Counted from the first letter of the stretch, positions 1 through 11,812 are shown. The stretch: 64,000 nucleotides of DNA from Diplosphaera chodatii (GCA_032358165.1 JAALGY010000057.1:2170001-2234000); one strand, 5' to 3'. Made by a program: numbers and translations. The notes: a model not told the origin generated them from the letters alone.

Positions 1-69
1 AACTGTGCTGAATTGTCTCCCGTATAAATACTGACACCCCTCGCCAACCCCCTCCGATACTATACTATA
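1..69. other. left edge, 3' flank of the TTM gene
   Basis: Contains a GTATAAATAC stretch and the start of an ATACT pentanucleotide run that continues into the stop codon of the minus-strand gene. No coding signal and no TGTAA poly(A) signal for that gene is visible before the window edge. Confidence 0.4.
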
Positions 70-76
70 CTATACT
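57..76. repeat. ATACT pentanucleotide microsatellite over a stop codon
   Basis: About four copies of ATACT. Read on the minus strand, the run supplies the final valine codon and the TAG stop of the CYTH-domain gene. Confidence 0.8.
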
Positions 77-1483
77 TTTGCGGAGCGGCGGCGGAACCTC
101 CCAAATTTGGTGGTTGTCGAAAATTCGTATGGGACGCCATTCGCTTTGAGATAATCGCCCAGCTTGCCCTTGATGGCCTCGGGATCACCCTGGATTGGTG
201 CAAGCACAAGCACTGTATGAGTCCCAGTGGGTCAGCGCCTGCACCAGTGGGCACCTGTCTCAGTTACATTGTCTGATGCACAGCAGCTCAGGCATGTACG
301 ACAGCTGCTCATTCTAGCCTCACAGTTTCGAGCTCGATCTCGTAGAAGGTGTCCTCCGAAGGGCACTTGTCGGTGGGTGAGTAGATGGTCTCATCCACCT
401 CGAGCGTGTAGCCCTCCCTGCAATGCGGACATGCATATCTTACGCATGTTTGGTCACAACCATTGACTGTGAAGTGCAGATCTGATTTGACTTGAGAAAC
501 TAGCCGTTGCGCACCAGTCGAAGACCGAGCGGTTGTTCTTGAACCCGCCCAGCAGTGTGAGCTCCGACAGGTCAGCATCCCTATGCACGACAGCAAACAT
601 TTGTGATGTTGATGGATATGCTGTGCGAGCAGCAGGATGTGCTGTGCAGACTGGATTGCAGATTTGAAGCAGGACACAACCTACTCCTTGATCTGCTGGA
701 TGTGCTGACTGTCGCTAGTCAGCAGCAGTGATGGCTCGTCCAGGCACTTCTTGGCAAACTCCAGTGGAAGATCGTCCTCCACCTGCGAAATGTTTGGCGC
801 GGTCTCAGGCCTCCAACCTTGCAAAGCTGATATGTCCGGAAGACCTTGCTGCCAGCCACTACAGGTGCAGTGCGCGCTGTGCACATGCAGCTGTGCGGCC
901 ACCTCTGTTGCTCTGCCAACACCGTCCTTCATCTCCTGACGCCCCTGTGCGCAGGCGCAAAGGGCTGTGAACCTTCAAGGATACAACTCCTGAGGTTTTC
1001 CAGGTTGTTGATGCCACCATACACTGCTGTCGACGCTGTGCAGCGTCATATGTGGAGCACCTACGGTCGTGCACACTGCTTTCACGAGGAGGCCTACCTT
1101 GATGGTAAGCACCGCCTTCTGGTCATCAAAGAAGCGGATGCGCAGTGTGCGGCGAAACTTTGAGACACGGCCGTCAGGGCTGTCGAAGAAGTAGTTGCGC
1201 TGTGCGTAGACTGCCTTGCGATTTGGCTGCAGCATGCTGAGTACCTGGTGGACAACCCCGCACGTCAGTGCAGTCACAGCGTGCACACCGGCCTTGGAGA
1301 CATGGCGCCGATGCTGCACGCACATGCCTGCATGCAGCTGCGCTCCTGGACACTCTCCCAGGTGGTCTGTCCTACAACAGCATGCCGCGTCTGGCGTTTG
1401 TGCTGCTGTCATTGTGCTGATGTCATAAGCACCTTGGCATGAGCAGCATCATCTGGCAACTGCAGCTTGATCTCCACTTCCAT
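70..1483 (-). CDS. TTM3: triphosphate tunnel metalloenzyme (CYTH domain)
   Basis: CYTH-domain phosphohydrolase related to plant TTM3, which hydrolyses short-chain polyphosphate or triphosphate with a divalent metal. The first exon (1433-1483) begins MEVEIKLQL, carrying the diagnostic ExExK metal/phosphate motif. Exon 2 (1098-1244) reads VYAQRNYFFDSPDG and RRTLRIRFFDDQKAVLTIK, the basic strands lining the tunnel. Further exons near 722-860 (LPLEFAKKCLDEPS), 495-575 (LTLLGGFKNNRSVFDW) and 300-420 (GYTLEVDETIY, FYEIELET) follow the plant order. The last exon reads DPEAIKGKLGDYLKANG and ends KFGRFRRRSAKV followed by TAG at 70-72. The ATG is the canonical start for this family. It lies tandem to CDC26, the only same-strand neighbour pair in the window. 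The family is certain; the substrate is inferred. Confidence 0.88.
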
Positions 1484-1598
1484 GCTGTGAGTTTCGGAAG
1501 CTCCTGATGATGATCCGGATGTGGTGCGGCGCCTGAACAGACGCGCTGGCGAGCCACGTACAAGACCCCGTTCCTGTGCTGGCGACTGTGCACCGAGG

Positions 1599-1935
1599 CT
1601 AGCTTGCCGGCTGCTGCGGCCCGGCAGGCCTTGCAGCACCGGTGACGGCGGCTGCGGCTGTTGCGGCCTGCTGGGCTGCTGCGGCCTGCTGACCTGCCAG
1701 GCCGATGCGGTCCGCGACAGTCGCTGGGCGTTGCTGCTCCTGCAATGGCGACATGCTTGACGTCAGCAGCTTGCCGTGGGACCAGCAAGCTATGCTATGA
1801 GCATGATCGAGGAGCACTGACCGTGGGAAGCGGCAGAGGCTGCCCCTGATGTTGTCGCTCCCGCACAATTTGCTCGTACTCGGCCTTGTCAGTGTCCAGC
1901 TGCAGCTCAATGACAGTTGCCGGGCGCCGCAGCAT
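1599..1935 (-). CDS. CDC26: anaphase-promoting complex subunit CDC26 (APC12)
   Basis: Very small APC/C subunit; in other eukaryotes its N-terminus is held inside the TPR superhelix of APC6/CDC16 and stabilises it. Exon 1 (1822-1935) starts MLRRPATVIELQLDTDKAEY, matching the family signature MLRRxPTxLELKxDD. Exon 2 (1599-1739) reads RPATVADRIGLAG, equivalent to the conserved NDRIGY segment, then an Ala/Gln-rich tail and TAG at 1599-1601. The intron has donor GTCAGT and acceptor TGCAG, in phase 0. The product is about 84 residues, close to the family length of 70-90. The family is known to be nuclear and cell-cycle acting; the assignment rests on the N-terminal motif plus the second conserved block. 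Confidence 0.85.
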
Positions 1936-3043
1936 GCAGCCTGTATAATGGCCAACGCCAGGCCGTAATAGTGCCCGGGCTTGGCTGTTAATTTATTTGC
2001 TGTGGCCGCAACTTGCTTGTGCAGGCCGCCAGGTATTTGCATGTGTAAACTCTGTTTGCCGGATGACTGAGTTCTTGGCGAATTCCGCGGGAACAGGGGG
2101 ATCTTTGCGCCATCTCTCCGGGTTCGATTTGCCGCATCGGGATGCCGCAGGCCATGGACCTCAAATGAGGCGTAGGAGATATGCTACTCATCTCGATCGC
2201 TACGTTGTTGCTTTGCCTGCAAGGTCTCTGCAAGAGCCACCGTTTCCACCGGCCTTGAACACTCCGCACTTGGGTTGCTGCGTCGCCCACGTGTGATGTG
2301 TTAAGTGGCGTCCTCACCGCCATCGACGCATCTTGAACATCTTGTGCGGGCTACCTCAGCTGCAACGGCTGCACCGCGGGCGTGCAAGGGCAGAGAGCGC
2401 CGCCGAAACCTGTCCAAAGCCGCCCTGCTGGCAACCTGGTGTACGTGTTGCGCAATACTGCGATAGATACCGACGAGTGCGCACCATTGCAGGTGAGATG
2501 AGCCTACATGTTGCTCCCGGGGCTTACGCTCGCTGCTGGCATGCGTAGCGCGCCGTCGCATCAAACTGGCAAGGATTTAGGGCTACAGAGGCTGGTTTCA
2601 AATCCACGCTGGGGCAGACACCATCGGTTCTGTGCAGCCATGTCTTGCTGGGCTAGACGTGCCAGTGTCTTTAGCAGCTGCTCCCAGTTGCTGTCTCTGC
2701 CGCTCTCTTGATGAGAAGCATTAGGTCTGGGAGCGGCGGTACAGTCAAGGTGATTGCTGCATGCTGTCGTCAGATGATACACAGCCGCACGTACATGTGC
2801 TATGCGCCGCTACGGTTTCAACGTACGCTTGTGCAGCTCCTGCGCCTGCAGGCATGTATGTGCCCCACAACTGCGCCCCGGACTGCGCCGCAGCGGGTCT
2901 GACATGCTGGTCCAAGCTCGGACCTAGCAACATGCACAATCGCAAGCCAGCAGTAAGCCAGCAAGCCATTCGATGTGCTGTCTGACTGCACGAAGTTTTG
3001 ACCCGGCTTGCAGGTGTGCAAGCATTGCTGCATGCGGTGGTAG
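1936..3043. promoter_or_regulatory. divergent spacer between CDC26 and the single-Myb-histone gene
   Basis: 1.1 kb between two divergent start codons, presumably containing both promoters and 5' UTRs. In frame, a TAG precedes the plus-strand ATG at 3044, with a TTGCAG acceptor-like site at about 3007-3012, so the downstream gene may have a 5' UTR intron. An exon-like open segment lies at 2337-2492 on the plus strand. I see no TATA box I would defend. Confidence 0.4.
2337..2492 (+). other. exon-like open segment of unknown identity
   Basis: Fifty-two sense codons following an in-frame stop, containing CAGYLSCNGC and GNLVYVLRNTAIDTDE, and ending exactly at CAG followed by GTGAGA, an excellent splice donor. 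I do not recognise the peptide and cannot connect it to a start codon or a following exon. It may be an exon of an undetected small gene, a spliced 5' leader of the downstream Myb gene, or chance. Confidence 0.2.
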
Positions 3044-5016
3044 ATGGGCGGGAAGCAGAGATGGACGCCGGACGAGGAGAGGGCACTGCGCGACGGCGTC
3101 GATCGGTGCGTGCACGGAACAAGGGTGCTGCGGTTCATTGGCGGCTTCGCAGGACTCTACTGTTCTTGATCTCGGTCTGCATCGCTGCGGCAGTATCTTG
3201 ACACCTGTGACCTGCCATCGCCACCACTGAGTAGGCTGACTCGCAGCACTGCAAGCAGGTATGGGCCTGGAAAGTGGCGCACCATACAGAAGGACCCGGA
3301 ATTTGCTGCACGGCTTGCTGCCAGGTCGAATGTCGATCTCAAGGTACAAGCAGGTCTGTCGACCCTGTGCTGTCGCAGCCGCTGTCATGCCACCCGGTTT
3401 CAGACGGCCCATCAATGTGAGCATGCGATGCAGGACAAGTGGCGGAACCTGACGGCGGACCCCTCCCAGAAAGCAGCTGCGAAGCACAGGGCCTCCCACG
3501 GCACCTCGAAGGTGCCACGCACCCCTTGCGCACCGTACACTGGACATGTGCACGTCAGCATCAGGCATGTGACATCGGACGGAGGGGTGGAATGAACAGG
3601 GTGTCACATGTGCAGAGGGGCAGGGGCAGGCAGCGGGGGTCGGCGGCCGCGCGGCAGGGGGCGGAGCCGCAGCGGGGGGTGTCCGCGCCCCGCAGGCACC
3701 GCGCCTCCGCCATGGAGGCCGCAGCCGCCGCCGAGGTGCTCATGGGGACCGGCGGCGCGGGCCCCAGCCGCAGCCGCACCAACGGCCGCGCCCCGGCCCT
3801 GGGCCCCAAGTACGGCCTCCATGACCCTCCGCCGCTGTGGCTAGCTGCAGCAGAATTCGCCAAACCTGTCACTGGCAGCACCACTGCATACCGTGCCTCA
3901 CGGCACGTGCACGGGCTTCTCTCCCGAAACATGGGGTTCTGCCTGGCCGCAGGCCGGAGGACATGATCATTGCAGCCATCATCTCGCTGGGCGAGCCCCG
4001 CGGCTCGCACCCAGACGATGTGCAGGACTGGATCGAGGTAAAGCTGTGACATGCTGGCGTCGCACTGCGGGCCACCCCAGCCAGTATGGCTTGCTTGCTT
4101 CCGTGTGGAACTGCTGGAGCACAGCAGCTCGCGCAAAATTCTGCATGCTGCTCTGCCCGCAGTCACAGTACAGCGTGGCGCACAACTTCAGGCGGGTGCT
4201 GGCGCCCACCCTTCAGCACATGGTGGAGACCGGCCGCCTGGACACCGATGGCGGCCCCAGCGCCGGCAAGCACTCCTGTCGTTCACTGGTTGCTGTTGCG
4301 ACTGCTGCACCTTGCGCAAATCAACGCACCCAAGTCACAGTACGCATGCAGCAGGGAAACACCTCGGCCAAGCCTCCTACCTGGTGAGGGTTGCGAGCTT
4401 GGCTGATCATGACTGTGCACCACGCCACAGGCTGCTGCTACCGCCTGGCAACGCTCAAATATGCGCCGCAGCACAGCGGCGATGCTGGCGCCTCCGAGGG
4501 TGATGCCTCGATGCCCGCTCATGGAGACATGCGCGGCGACCATGATCAGGTCATCATGTGCTGCAACCCTCGACTCGCGCTCTGCTCGCTGCACCAAGGC
4601 ACATTATGCAGCGTGACCGGCCAAAACATCAAGCTTCACGATCATGGGTATATCGCGCACAACTGGAAGCAGTGTCCGTGGCTCTGCGTGCAGACTGCTC
4701 TGGAAGCAGCACAGCAGGCAGCGGCAGCAGTGGCGGAGGCAGCGGAAGCAGCTGCGCGGGCTGATCGGCTGGGCTATGCTGCGAGGCTCTTCGAGGAGGC
4801 AGCTCGGCAGGTGCAGGGTTGCTGTCTGTGCACTGGCACCCGTGCCTGGGGTAGTGCACACACCCCAGTGGCACGATGTTGTGTGCTTTCAGAGTCTACT
4901 AAAAGGTCTGCCTGAAGCGGGATGATAGTCCAGGCGGAGGCAGAGTCACCAACTGCCGGCGGCGACGGTGGCAGCTGGGCAGCTGGGCAGCCGAAGCGAG
5001 CAGACGAACCAGGGTG
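3044..5016 (+). CDS. single-Myb-histone (TRB-like) telomere/chromatin protein
   Basis: Plant-type TRB/SMH protein; relatives bind duplex telomeric repeats and recruit chromatin complexes in the nucleus. Exon 1 (3044-3105) starts MGGKQRWTPDEERALRDGV, helix 1 of an N-terminal Myb domain. Exon 2 (3259-3343) gives YGPGKWRTIQKDPEF and RSNVDLK. Exon 3 (3434-3509) gives DKWRNL, the telobox-type third helix. A linker is followed by an H1/H15 globular domain split over 3949-4036 (RPEDMIIAAIISLGEP, DDVQDWIE) and about 4161-4260 (QYSVAHNFRRVLAPTLQHMV). The C-terminal Ala/Glu coiled coil (AAAAVAEAAEAAARAD) lies near 4690-4815. The tail ends PKRADEPG with TGA at 5014-5016. Domain order Myb, H15, coiled coil is exactly that of land-plant SMH proteins. 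An in-frame stop just before the ATG fixes the start. Middle exon borders are less certain. Confidence 0.85.
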
Positions 5017-5280
5017 ACGGCGTGACATGGTCTGTCGAAGTATTGACGGTCGTCAGCAATGTAGTTGGTCAGCGCCAGATCGGATGAGAGCAGTATTGCA
5101 TGTGTTGCCTTTGATCAGTCTTGTACATAACAGAGTTGGTTCACACGTCCGATGCGCGGGCAGCATAACTCACTTCCTCCATTGGGACCAGTTGCATGAG
5201 CACCTCTTCGCTGTGCAATTAGAAGTTGACTTTATGCAGGCAGGCGCCAATGGACAGATCATTGTGGAATGATCTGCCAA

Positions 5281-5285
5281 TGTAA
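5281..5285 (+). terminator. TGTAA poly(A) signal, SMH gene
   Basis: Green-algal polyadenylation signal 265 nt after the stop codon; assigned by position only. Confidence 0.4.
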
Positions 5286-5398
5286 CAGTCAGTCAGTCGG
5301 CTTCTGTTGCTGGCTGACAGGCAGTGTGCTTTGAACTACCGCCCTTTCCTGATCTGCATGTGCTATGCATGTGGCATGGCAAGCTGCGGGCACCTGCA

Positions 5399-5403
5399 TT
5401 ACA
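5399..5403 (-). terminator. TGTAA poly(A) signal, ARC6
   Basis: Reads TGTAA on the minus strand, 87 nt downstream of the ARC6 stop, a typical green-algal spacing. Confidence 0.55.
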
Positions 5404-5489
5404 TCCTTCAGTGCACATGTCTAATGATACTGAACCAACTGCGAGTGTTTGCCGAAGCATCTGCTGCCGAGCGTTCAGGCACCTCCCGC

Positions 5490-8400
5490 TCAGTTCAGCG
5501 CCTCGGAAGCCTGCAGCTTCCAGGTGCCCTCTGTGCGCAAGGCCCGGTAGGCCACCCTGGAGCGCCCGCTCTCTCGCAGCATCACCTGCGTTTGGGTTCT
5601 GCCAACTATCGGCACAATGCACGGCGAATTGCAACGTCCAGCAGCCGAGCCGTCAGCCTGCGAGTGCTGCCTTTGTTGCTGGATGTCAAGCCGGACGGTG
5701 CAGGAAGCGTGTAGCAGGGGCGCACCTGGCCGGTCTTGGCGTCCACCCAGGAGCGAGACTCGTCGATCGCCGCCACGATGCGCGCCTCGTTGGCGGGCCG
5801 CGACACCTCCAGCTCCTCAATGGTCACCTCCTGCAGGTCGCACTCCACATACCTGCACGACAGCAAATCAGATTGTGTTGTAATATATTGATTTGGATCA
5901 ACGCACTGTATAAAGGAAGAAAGTTTTAAATCACGAGCTTTTGTAATTTTCGGGGCTTGTAGCTAGACAGGATGGCTGTGGAGGCCAAGCCACAGTGTCA
6001 AGCAGCAACGGTGACGACTCTGAAGCATGGACGTGGATGCTCTACGGGAGCAGGGGTACTCAGCGCAGGAGTGCAACTGGAGCACCTGCCGGCGGCCTTG
6101 GCGGCGCGCGCCTGCCCCTGCCAGTGCCCCAGCATTGGCGGCGCCAGCACGGCATCCAGCCTGCCGACCTGCAGGGCAGGCCCGCACGCTGTTCTGACCT
6201 GACCGGGGCAGTGACTTCAGCTGCCCGATGTGGCTCACTCCCCACTTCCCAGCACGTGCATCTGCATCTGCTCCTGCCTTGCCAGGGTGTCTATGGGTTT
6301 GCCCCGAGGACCCAGCGGGTTTGTGGCAGCCGAGCATGAGCATGAAGTGCACACGGCCTCGCGGCGGCAGGCAGAAGGGCGCACCTGGTGGCGGCGGCCG
6401 AGGGCGGCGGCCTTGGCGGCCTCCCAGCGCGTGACCAGCTTGTGCGCCGACGGTTTGGTGAACAGGGCATGGCCCACCAGCCGCCGGACCGCCCGCACCG
6501 GGCCGCCGCGGATCGGGTGGCCCTGTAGCACAGCGCCACGATGCCGTCAGACACAGGCGATCTCAACCGAAGGCAGTTACACTGGTTTCACCAACCGCTG
6601 GCGCTGGGTCGAGCAGGTGTGCCCAGCCAAGCCCGCAGGATCAGGAGGGCAGGCATGCACAGGCTGCGTGCGCAGCCTCCAAGATCCTGCTTGAATGGTC
6701 CCGCTGGCGCCTGCTTTTGCTTCCGCAACACTGTGGCCAACGACCACATGCATCACGCACCACATCAGAGGTGACGGTGGTGAGGGGCTCGGAGGGCGGC
6801 GGCGGCGGCGGAGACGACCGTCGGCCCGGCAGCAGGATGCGCACCGACGCCAGCCCCAGCACCTGCATGAGTGTGCATGGTGCATCAACCAAGGCGCAAT
6901 GCAAGGAAGGCGTCATCCTGCGCTGGACGACACGAGCATGAGCCCAACACAGAACGGTGAACTTGGGTCCCATTCCGGCTGCAAGTTGTGGCTTCATGCT
7001 GTGCGATTGCAACCACCGCGGTGGGCAGGCACCAAAGCAAGCATTACCGCGGCGGCGCCGAGGCCGACCAGGCTGCGGGTGCGGCGCTGGCGGCGGGAGG
7101 AGACGGGCGCCCACATCTCCTGCTCCCCCTCCAGCTCCATCAGCTCCAGCTGCGCAGTGACAAAGGAGGTGTCAGCTGCATGCAGCATCAACAGTCTGGT
7201 GCAATGTTGACTGTTCGTGCAGCACCCCTGCCTGCGGGCATATTCATTGCATGATGGCCATGCATCAACTGGAGTCCACAGCAGCAGCTCGAAGGGCTGT
7301 TGCCGGCTGGACTGTACTGCATGTGGGGCCGCACAGTGGCACGGTGCAGATATGGGGGCACCAGCAGTGTGGCGGACATGCAAGAAACAGGTACATGAGA
7401 AGGCACTCGCCTCTCCGCCATCGATCGGCTTGCTGCTGCCGCCAATGACAGCCTCGTCCTCGACATCGTCATCTCCAGGGCCTGCCCACTCGGCTGCCTC
7501 CTGAGCCAACACATGCAGGTGCTTTGGGTTCTGGCCCTGTGTTCCTCGCAGGAAGGTCCCCAGCAAGGTTCCCTGCAATCCCTGTTCGCTAACCGGACAT
7601 GACTTCCGCTGCTTCTTCTGCTTCAGCTGTGACTGAAGCTGCAATGAGGGCCTGTCGGCTGACCAAGCGTCTCAAGCCAGCAACTGCAGCGTTGTAAATT
7701 TAGACTGCTCTGGTCCCACCTCCGCCTCTTCGGGGCTGCGCTGCACATCGCGCTCTTGCACAGATGCATTGCGGGCGCCAGCCAGGAAGCGCTGCTGCGC
7801 AGGGGAAGCCTGTGGCGGTAGCTGCTCGGACACACGCTGCTCCCGCTGCTGCTCCAAAGGCGCTGTGGCGTTCAACAGCGGCTCTGCCGGCGATTGCTGA
7901 AGTGGAGCAGCGCCGCCAGATGCGGTGGGGTCTGAGGGCACCGCTGGTTGGCTGCTGGGCGCTGCCGCAATGCTGGACAGCACTAATGGCGGCTGCACTG
8001 CTGGCTCCGGCGTTGCTGATAGCGCTGAAGGCGCGCTGGCCGATGTGGCATGCGGCAGCCGCTCTGCAGCATCCACTTCAGTCAGTCATGACACAAGCCT
8101 GATGGGCAGCGGCAGCGTACACTTGCCTTGCGGACACCGGCATGGCAAATGCGCACAAAGAGGAGTCACAATCCCAGAGGGCTGGGCCAGAGGGCTTGGG
8201 CTGGGCACCCTCTGATGTGCAGCAGCACAAGATGGTAGGCTCACCAGCATCACGGCTGGGCGACTGCAGCTGCGGCTGATGCTGATATGCCCCCTCGATT
8301 AGGGCAATGGTGTCGTTGCTGCTCAGGTTCGCTCCGTGCAGGGTGCTGCTGGGCGTCGCACCATTCAGCTCACCGGTTGCTGGATGGCTGCCGTTCTGCC

Positions 8401-11400
8401 CGCCGCCACTCAGTGTGCCGGACACAGCTGCAGCCGAAGCCTGCTTGCACAAAGCCAGCCAGTCATGCTCCATCAGCAGCTTGAGAACGACAAGCAAAGC
8501 CAGCAGAGAGCCATGTGTGCAAAGCAAGATCTAGGAAGCCAGAGCCCATATCACCTTTGCTGCGCCTAACGGTCTGCTGACCGCTGCACCAACCGCATTG
8601 CGCAAAGCCCCTGCGCCTGTGTGTAGCAGCCGCAGTACGCTGCTGAGGCGCAGCAGGCCCCACACGTCCGACAGCTGCATTGACGCGCACCATATTTTTA
8701 CACAGTAATGTGTAGTCAGAGAGGTATGCACATGCAACAACTGTGCTGCAGGATGTTCGGGTGACATATTGCAGCAGTGCTCCCTCATCACTGTCATGGG
8801 TTGGGACCTCCTGCACACTGCAAGAGATGTACACGTTTTGTATCATTCATACAGCGCACCTGCAGCTGCATTGCAACGTTGCGGTTGTCGAACCAGTGCG
8901 TGAGCGGTGCCTGGATGCCGCTGCAGCAGCGGTACTGTGGCAGCTGCACGTCCACCAGCACCTCGTGCGCCAAAGCGCAGATGCCCGGCAGCAGGTCGCC
9001 GCTCTGGGCACCAGACTTCTCCTGTTTTGCAGCAACATCATGTTCAGACGACTCTCAGAAAGCAAGCGCGCAACTGACACGTCGCGAGTATGTGGCCAAC
9101 ATGAAAGCGCAGCTGCCACTGCCCAGCTCACTCGAGTCGCCCAAGAGCGCTCGAGCATCCTAGCAAACTGTTGACAAGTGGACCCAAGGTGTCATGTTTT
9201 ACTGAGCAGGCTGAATTTGATGCTACGCTCCTTGCCAGGCTGATGCACTCTCCCCACCACAAGCCATGCCCCCAAAGTCAGGAAGCAACACCTGAACGTA
9301 GGCCAGGATGCCTGGGTCGGGGCCGGTGGACCCGTTGGAGGCCGCCGACAGGCCCAGCGCCGCCTCAGCGCCGTCCATGTCACCCAGCAGCAGCCGGCAC
9401 ACCGCGCGCTCCGTGCGCACGTCGACGTCCCCATCGAACGCCTCCTGCAGGTGCAGTGAACCATTGCAGTGCATGCTGGTGCACCCGAAAGTGCGTCACC
9501 TGCACACCGGCCTCCGAGCTGCCCAGCAATTTGCAACCTGTCGATGCCGGTAGTGCGCAGCTGATCAGGAGTCAGTTCCCAGGTTTGAGCGGCGCCTCAC
9601 CAGCTGCTCGGGCTCCGCAGATGCGGCGGCGGCCTGCAGGCGCACCAGCAGCCGGTCTGCAGCGCGCACCATGCCCACCCGACAGGCGCGCACCCCCTCG
9701 GCGAGGTGCGCCAGCGCAGCGTCGTGCATCTCCGACAGCGTGCCGCCCTCCTGCTCCTCCCACAGCCGTACCTGCACTTGGCCACGCTGCAAGTCAGCAA
9801 TGGGTACACTCGTGACTATGCTGCATGCAGCTCGTCGCATTCTGCTCGCAAACCCCTTGCCAGGGCTCAAACATACAGCAACAGCACAATCATGAGCTGC
9901 TGAAATCCGTAAGGTGCAGATGGTATGTGTGGCAGACAGCCAACAGCACGACACAGGTGCACCTGCTCTGCTGCTGTCATGTGGGGACGGGCCGCCTCAA
10001 GGTAAGCGGCACGTTCTCCTGCGGACCAGGCCGACGCCTGGGAGCTGAGCGTCGCGAGCAGCATGTCCAGGCCGCGGGCACGGCGCCCCTCGTACTCTGG
10101 GCTCAGCGGCAGCGCCAGCAGCGTGAGCGCCGCACGTGCTGCAATCTCCTGCTACCACAAGCCAGGCACCCAACTGCTCAGCTGAAGCTGCTTCACGGTG
10201 GCTTTCCGCCACGCCATACAATCTGGACTGCTGCTCATGAGCTGCAATGGCTCGTGCAAGCTGCAGCGAAATACACCAGCAGCCCACCTCCAGTGCCTCG
10301 CTGATGTCGGCTTGCAACTTTGGGGCCAGCCGATGCTGGCGCAGCAGCTGCAGTGCTGCATCCATGCTCCCGTGCGTCGCCAGATCATCTGACTCATATG
10401 TCTGGAACAAAGCAGCGGAAAACACCATGAAAGGTGGTGGTTCATGGGCGTGACCTAGATTGCACTCCTCAGGGAAGTTGCTGCCAGCAGGCCTACCAGT
10501 GCCCTGCCCACCTTTTCTGCAGCGTCACAGTGTGCGTTTGCAACTGCCAGCGCAAGGTCCCTCTGTAGTGCTCGTGAGCCGCCAAGACCGCTTTGCAGCT
10601 GCTCTGTGCCCCACCTGCACGTTTGTGGATGTGCGATCGTCAATCAGCCCTCTTGCAGCTTCGCTTCCAAACAGCATGTCATCCAGTGAGGAGCTGGAGC
10701 TATATGACCATCCTTCTCGCCTGAGAACCGTGTCGACATCGCCTGCCTCTTGCAGCAGCGACAAAGCTGCTGGCAGATGGTCAGGCTCGAGCTCAATCTG
10801 CACAAATACAAAGTGGGCCTCACACTACCTACCATAAAGGTGGGGCTGTTGTTCCTTGCTTGCATATGGACATGCACTGCACTTGCCTCGTACGAGCCGG
10901 TCTGAACGGCGTTGTCATAGATACGACGGCCGTTGTTGTCGCTGAGTACGTCCAATGCGACTTTCAGCAGGTGTGTGCGGGCTTCCAGCGTCTCGGCTGA
11001 GAACTCGCTGTCATGCAGCTTGTTCAGGCGGGCGAATGCCCGAGACAACGTGTCTTTGCTGGCCGCTGAGTTTACCTGCAAGCATGCAGCACATCGATGC
11101 GTTCGCATGTGCGGTGTTTGCGAAGTACGCAATCATCTCGATGCAGCACCTGTGCGGTCACTACATGATCTGGCGGCAGCAGCCGGTTACCTGCAGGATG
11201 CTGTAGTAGTTCAGCGGCAGTCTGGTGCTGGTGCTCTGAGTTTGTGCCGCACGCACAGCGGTGACGATACGACGGTTTCGGGACTCTGGGTGCCGCCAGC
11301 AGGGTCGAAGCAGCAGATTTGTAGCTGCATCATGACCAACTGTCCAAGATGGTCGCGAGGTGGCGCCTGGGAGTGCTTGGCGGGGTTCAACATGCGCTGT

Positions 11401-11442
11401 CCACCCAACAAGATTCACCAGGCCCACAGACCGGCAGATCAT
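5490..11442 (-). CDS. ARC6: ARC6-like plastid division protein
   Basis: Inner-envelope protein that in plants tethers the FtsZ ring inside the chloroplast (cyanobacterial Ftn2 relative). The N-terminal exon (start 11442) is a Ser/Arg-rich putative transit peptide ending LPLNYYSILQ, the first J-like helix. Exon about 10900-11076 continues it (LSRAFARLNKLHDSEFS, DVLSDNNGRRIYD). The conserved ARC6 body follows: LEPDHLPAALSLLQEAGDVD (about 10740-10800), MDAALQLLRQHRLAPKLQAD (about 10310-10370), HMTAAEQVHLCRA (about 9950), GDMDGAEAALGLS (about 9370) and DVQLPQYRCCSGIQAP (about 8930). A single membrane helix (RSLVGLGAAA joined to VLGLASVRILL) maps near 6850-7070. The C-terminal IMS/DUF4101 domain reads TRWEAAKAAALGRRHQ, LDAVLAPPMLGHWQGQ and YVECDLQEVTIEELEVSR, and ends YRALRTEGTWKLQASEALN with TGA at 5490-5492. 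It has many short introns. The start is the first in-frame ATG before the J region and is less certain than the body. Confidence 0.9.
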
Positions 11443-11812
11443 GGTCGCCGGTGTTCCTGATGTTCAAACCAACCTGTGTTCAAACCATTATCGCACTGCA
11501 GCTGCCAGAGCCGCAGACACCCTGCGCAGATGCAGCTCAGGCGATTGTTGCATTCGATGTAGACGTTCAGTGTGTAGCCCAGCCCTGGCATCAAGACCTG
11601 CACTTGAAGATCAGCCTCAACGCCCGGACACATCTCTGCACTACAGGGCAGGCATTTTGCGTCCTGCATGCCTGCTTCGAGTGCTGCGAAATGGCGTAAA
11701 TTTGCTGCTGCTGCTTGCATTGTGGCTTGGAGTATACGAAAACGCTGTTTTGGTGGTGTATCAGCCAACATTCCCTAAGTGATGCTTTACAAATTTTTGG
11801 CTTCTTGAGAGC
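11443..11812. promoter_or_regulatory. divergent spacer ARC6 / NBS1
   Basis: 370 bp between the two start codons, presumed bidirectional promoter. An open minus-strand frame covers most of it but resembles no family I know and is probably chance. An A/T-rich ACAAATTTTTGG lies about 25 bp before the NBS1 ATG. Confidence 0.4.

Larger units (their letters stand above)
5017..5489. other. convergent 3' spacer, SMH / ARC6
   Basis: 473 bp between facing stop codons. It holds a TGTAA on each strand and otherwise nothing that looks coding. Confidence 0.6.

Noticed and set aside
2112..2140. GGGTTCGATTTG, tRNA B-box-like
   Set aside because: Flanks do not pair as a T-stem and no acceptor, D or anticodon arm is found upstream.
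11439..11771. 110-codon minus-strand open frame upstream of ARC6
   Set aside because: Fills the divergent ARC6-NBS1 spacer; no family resemblance and a different frame from ARC6.
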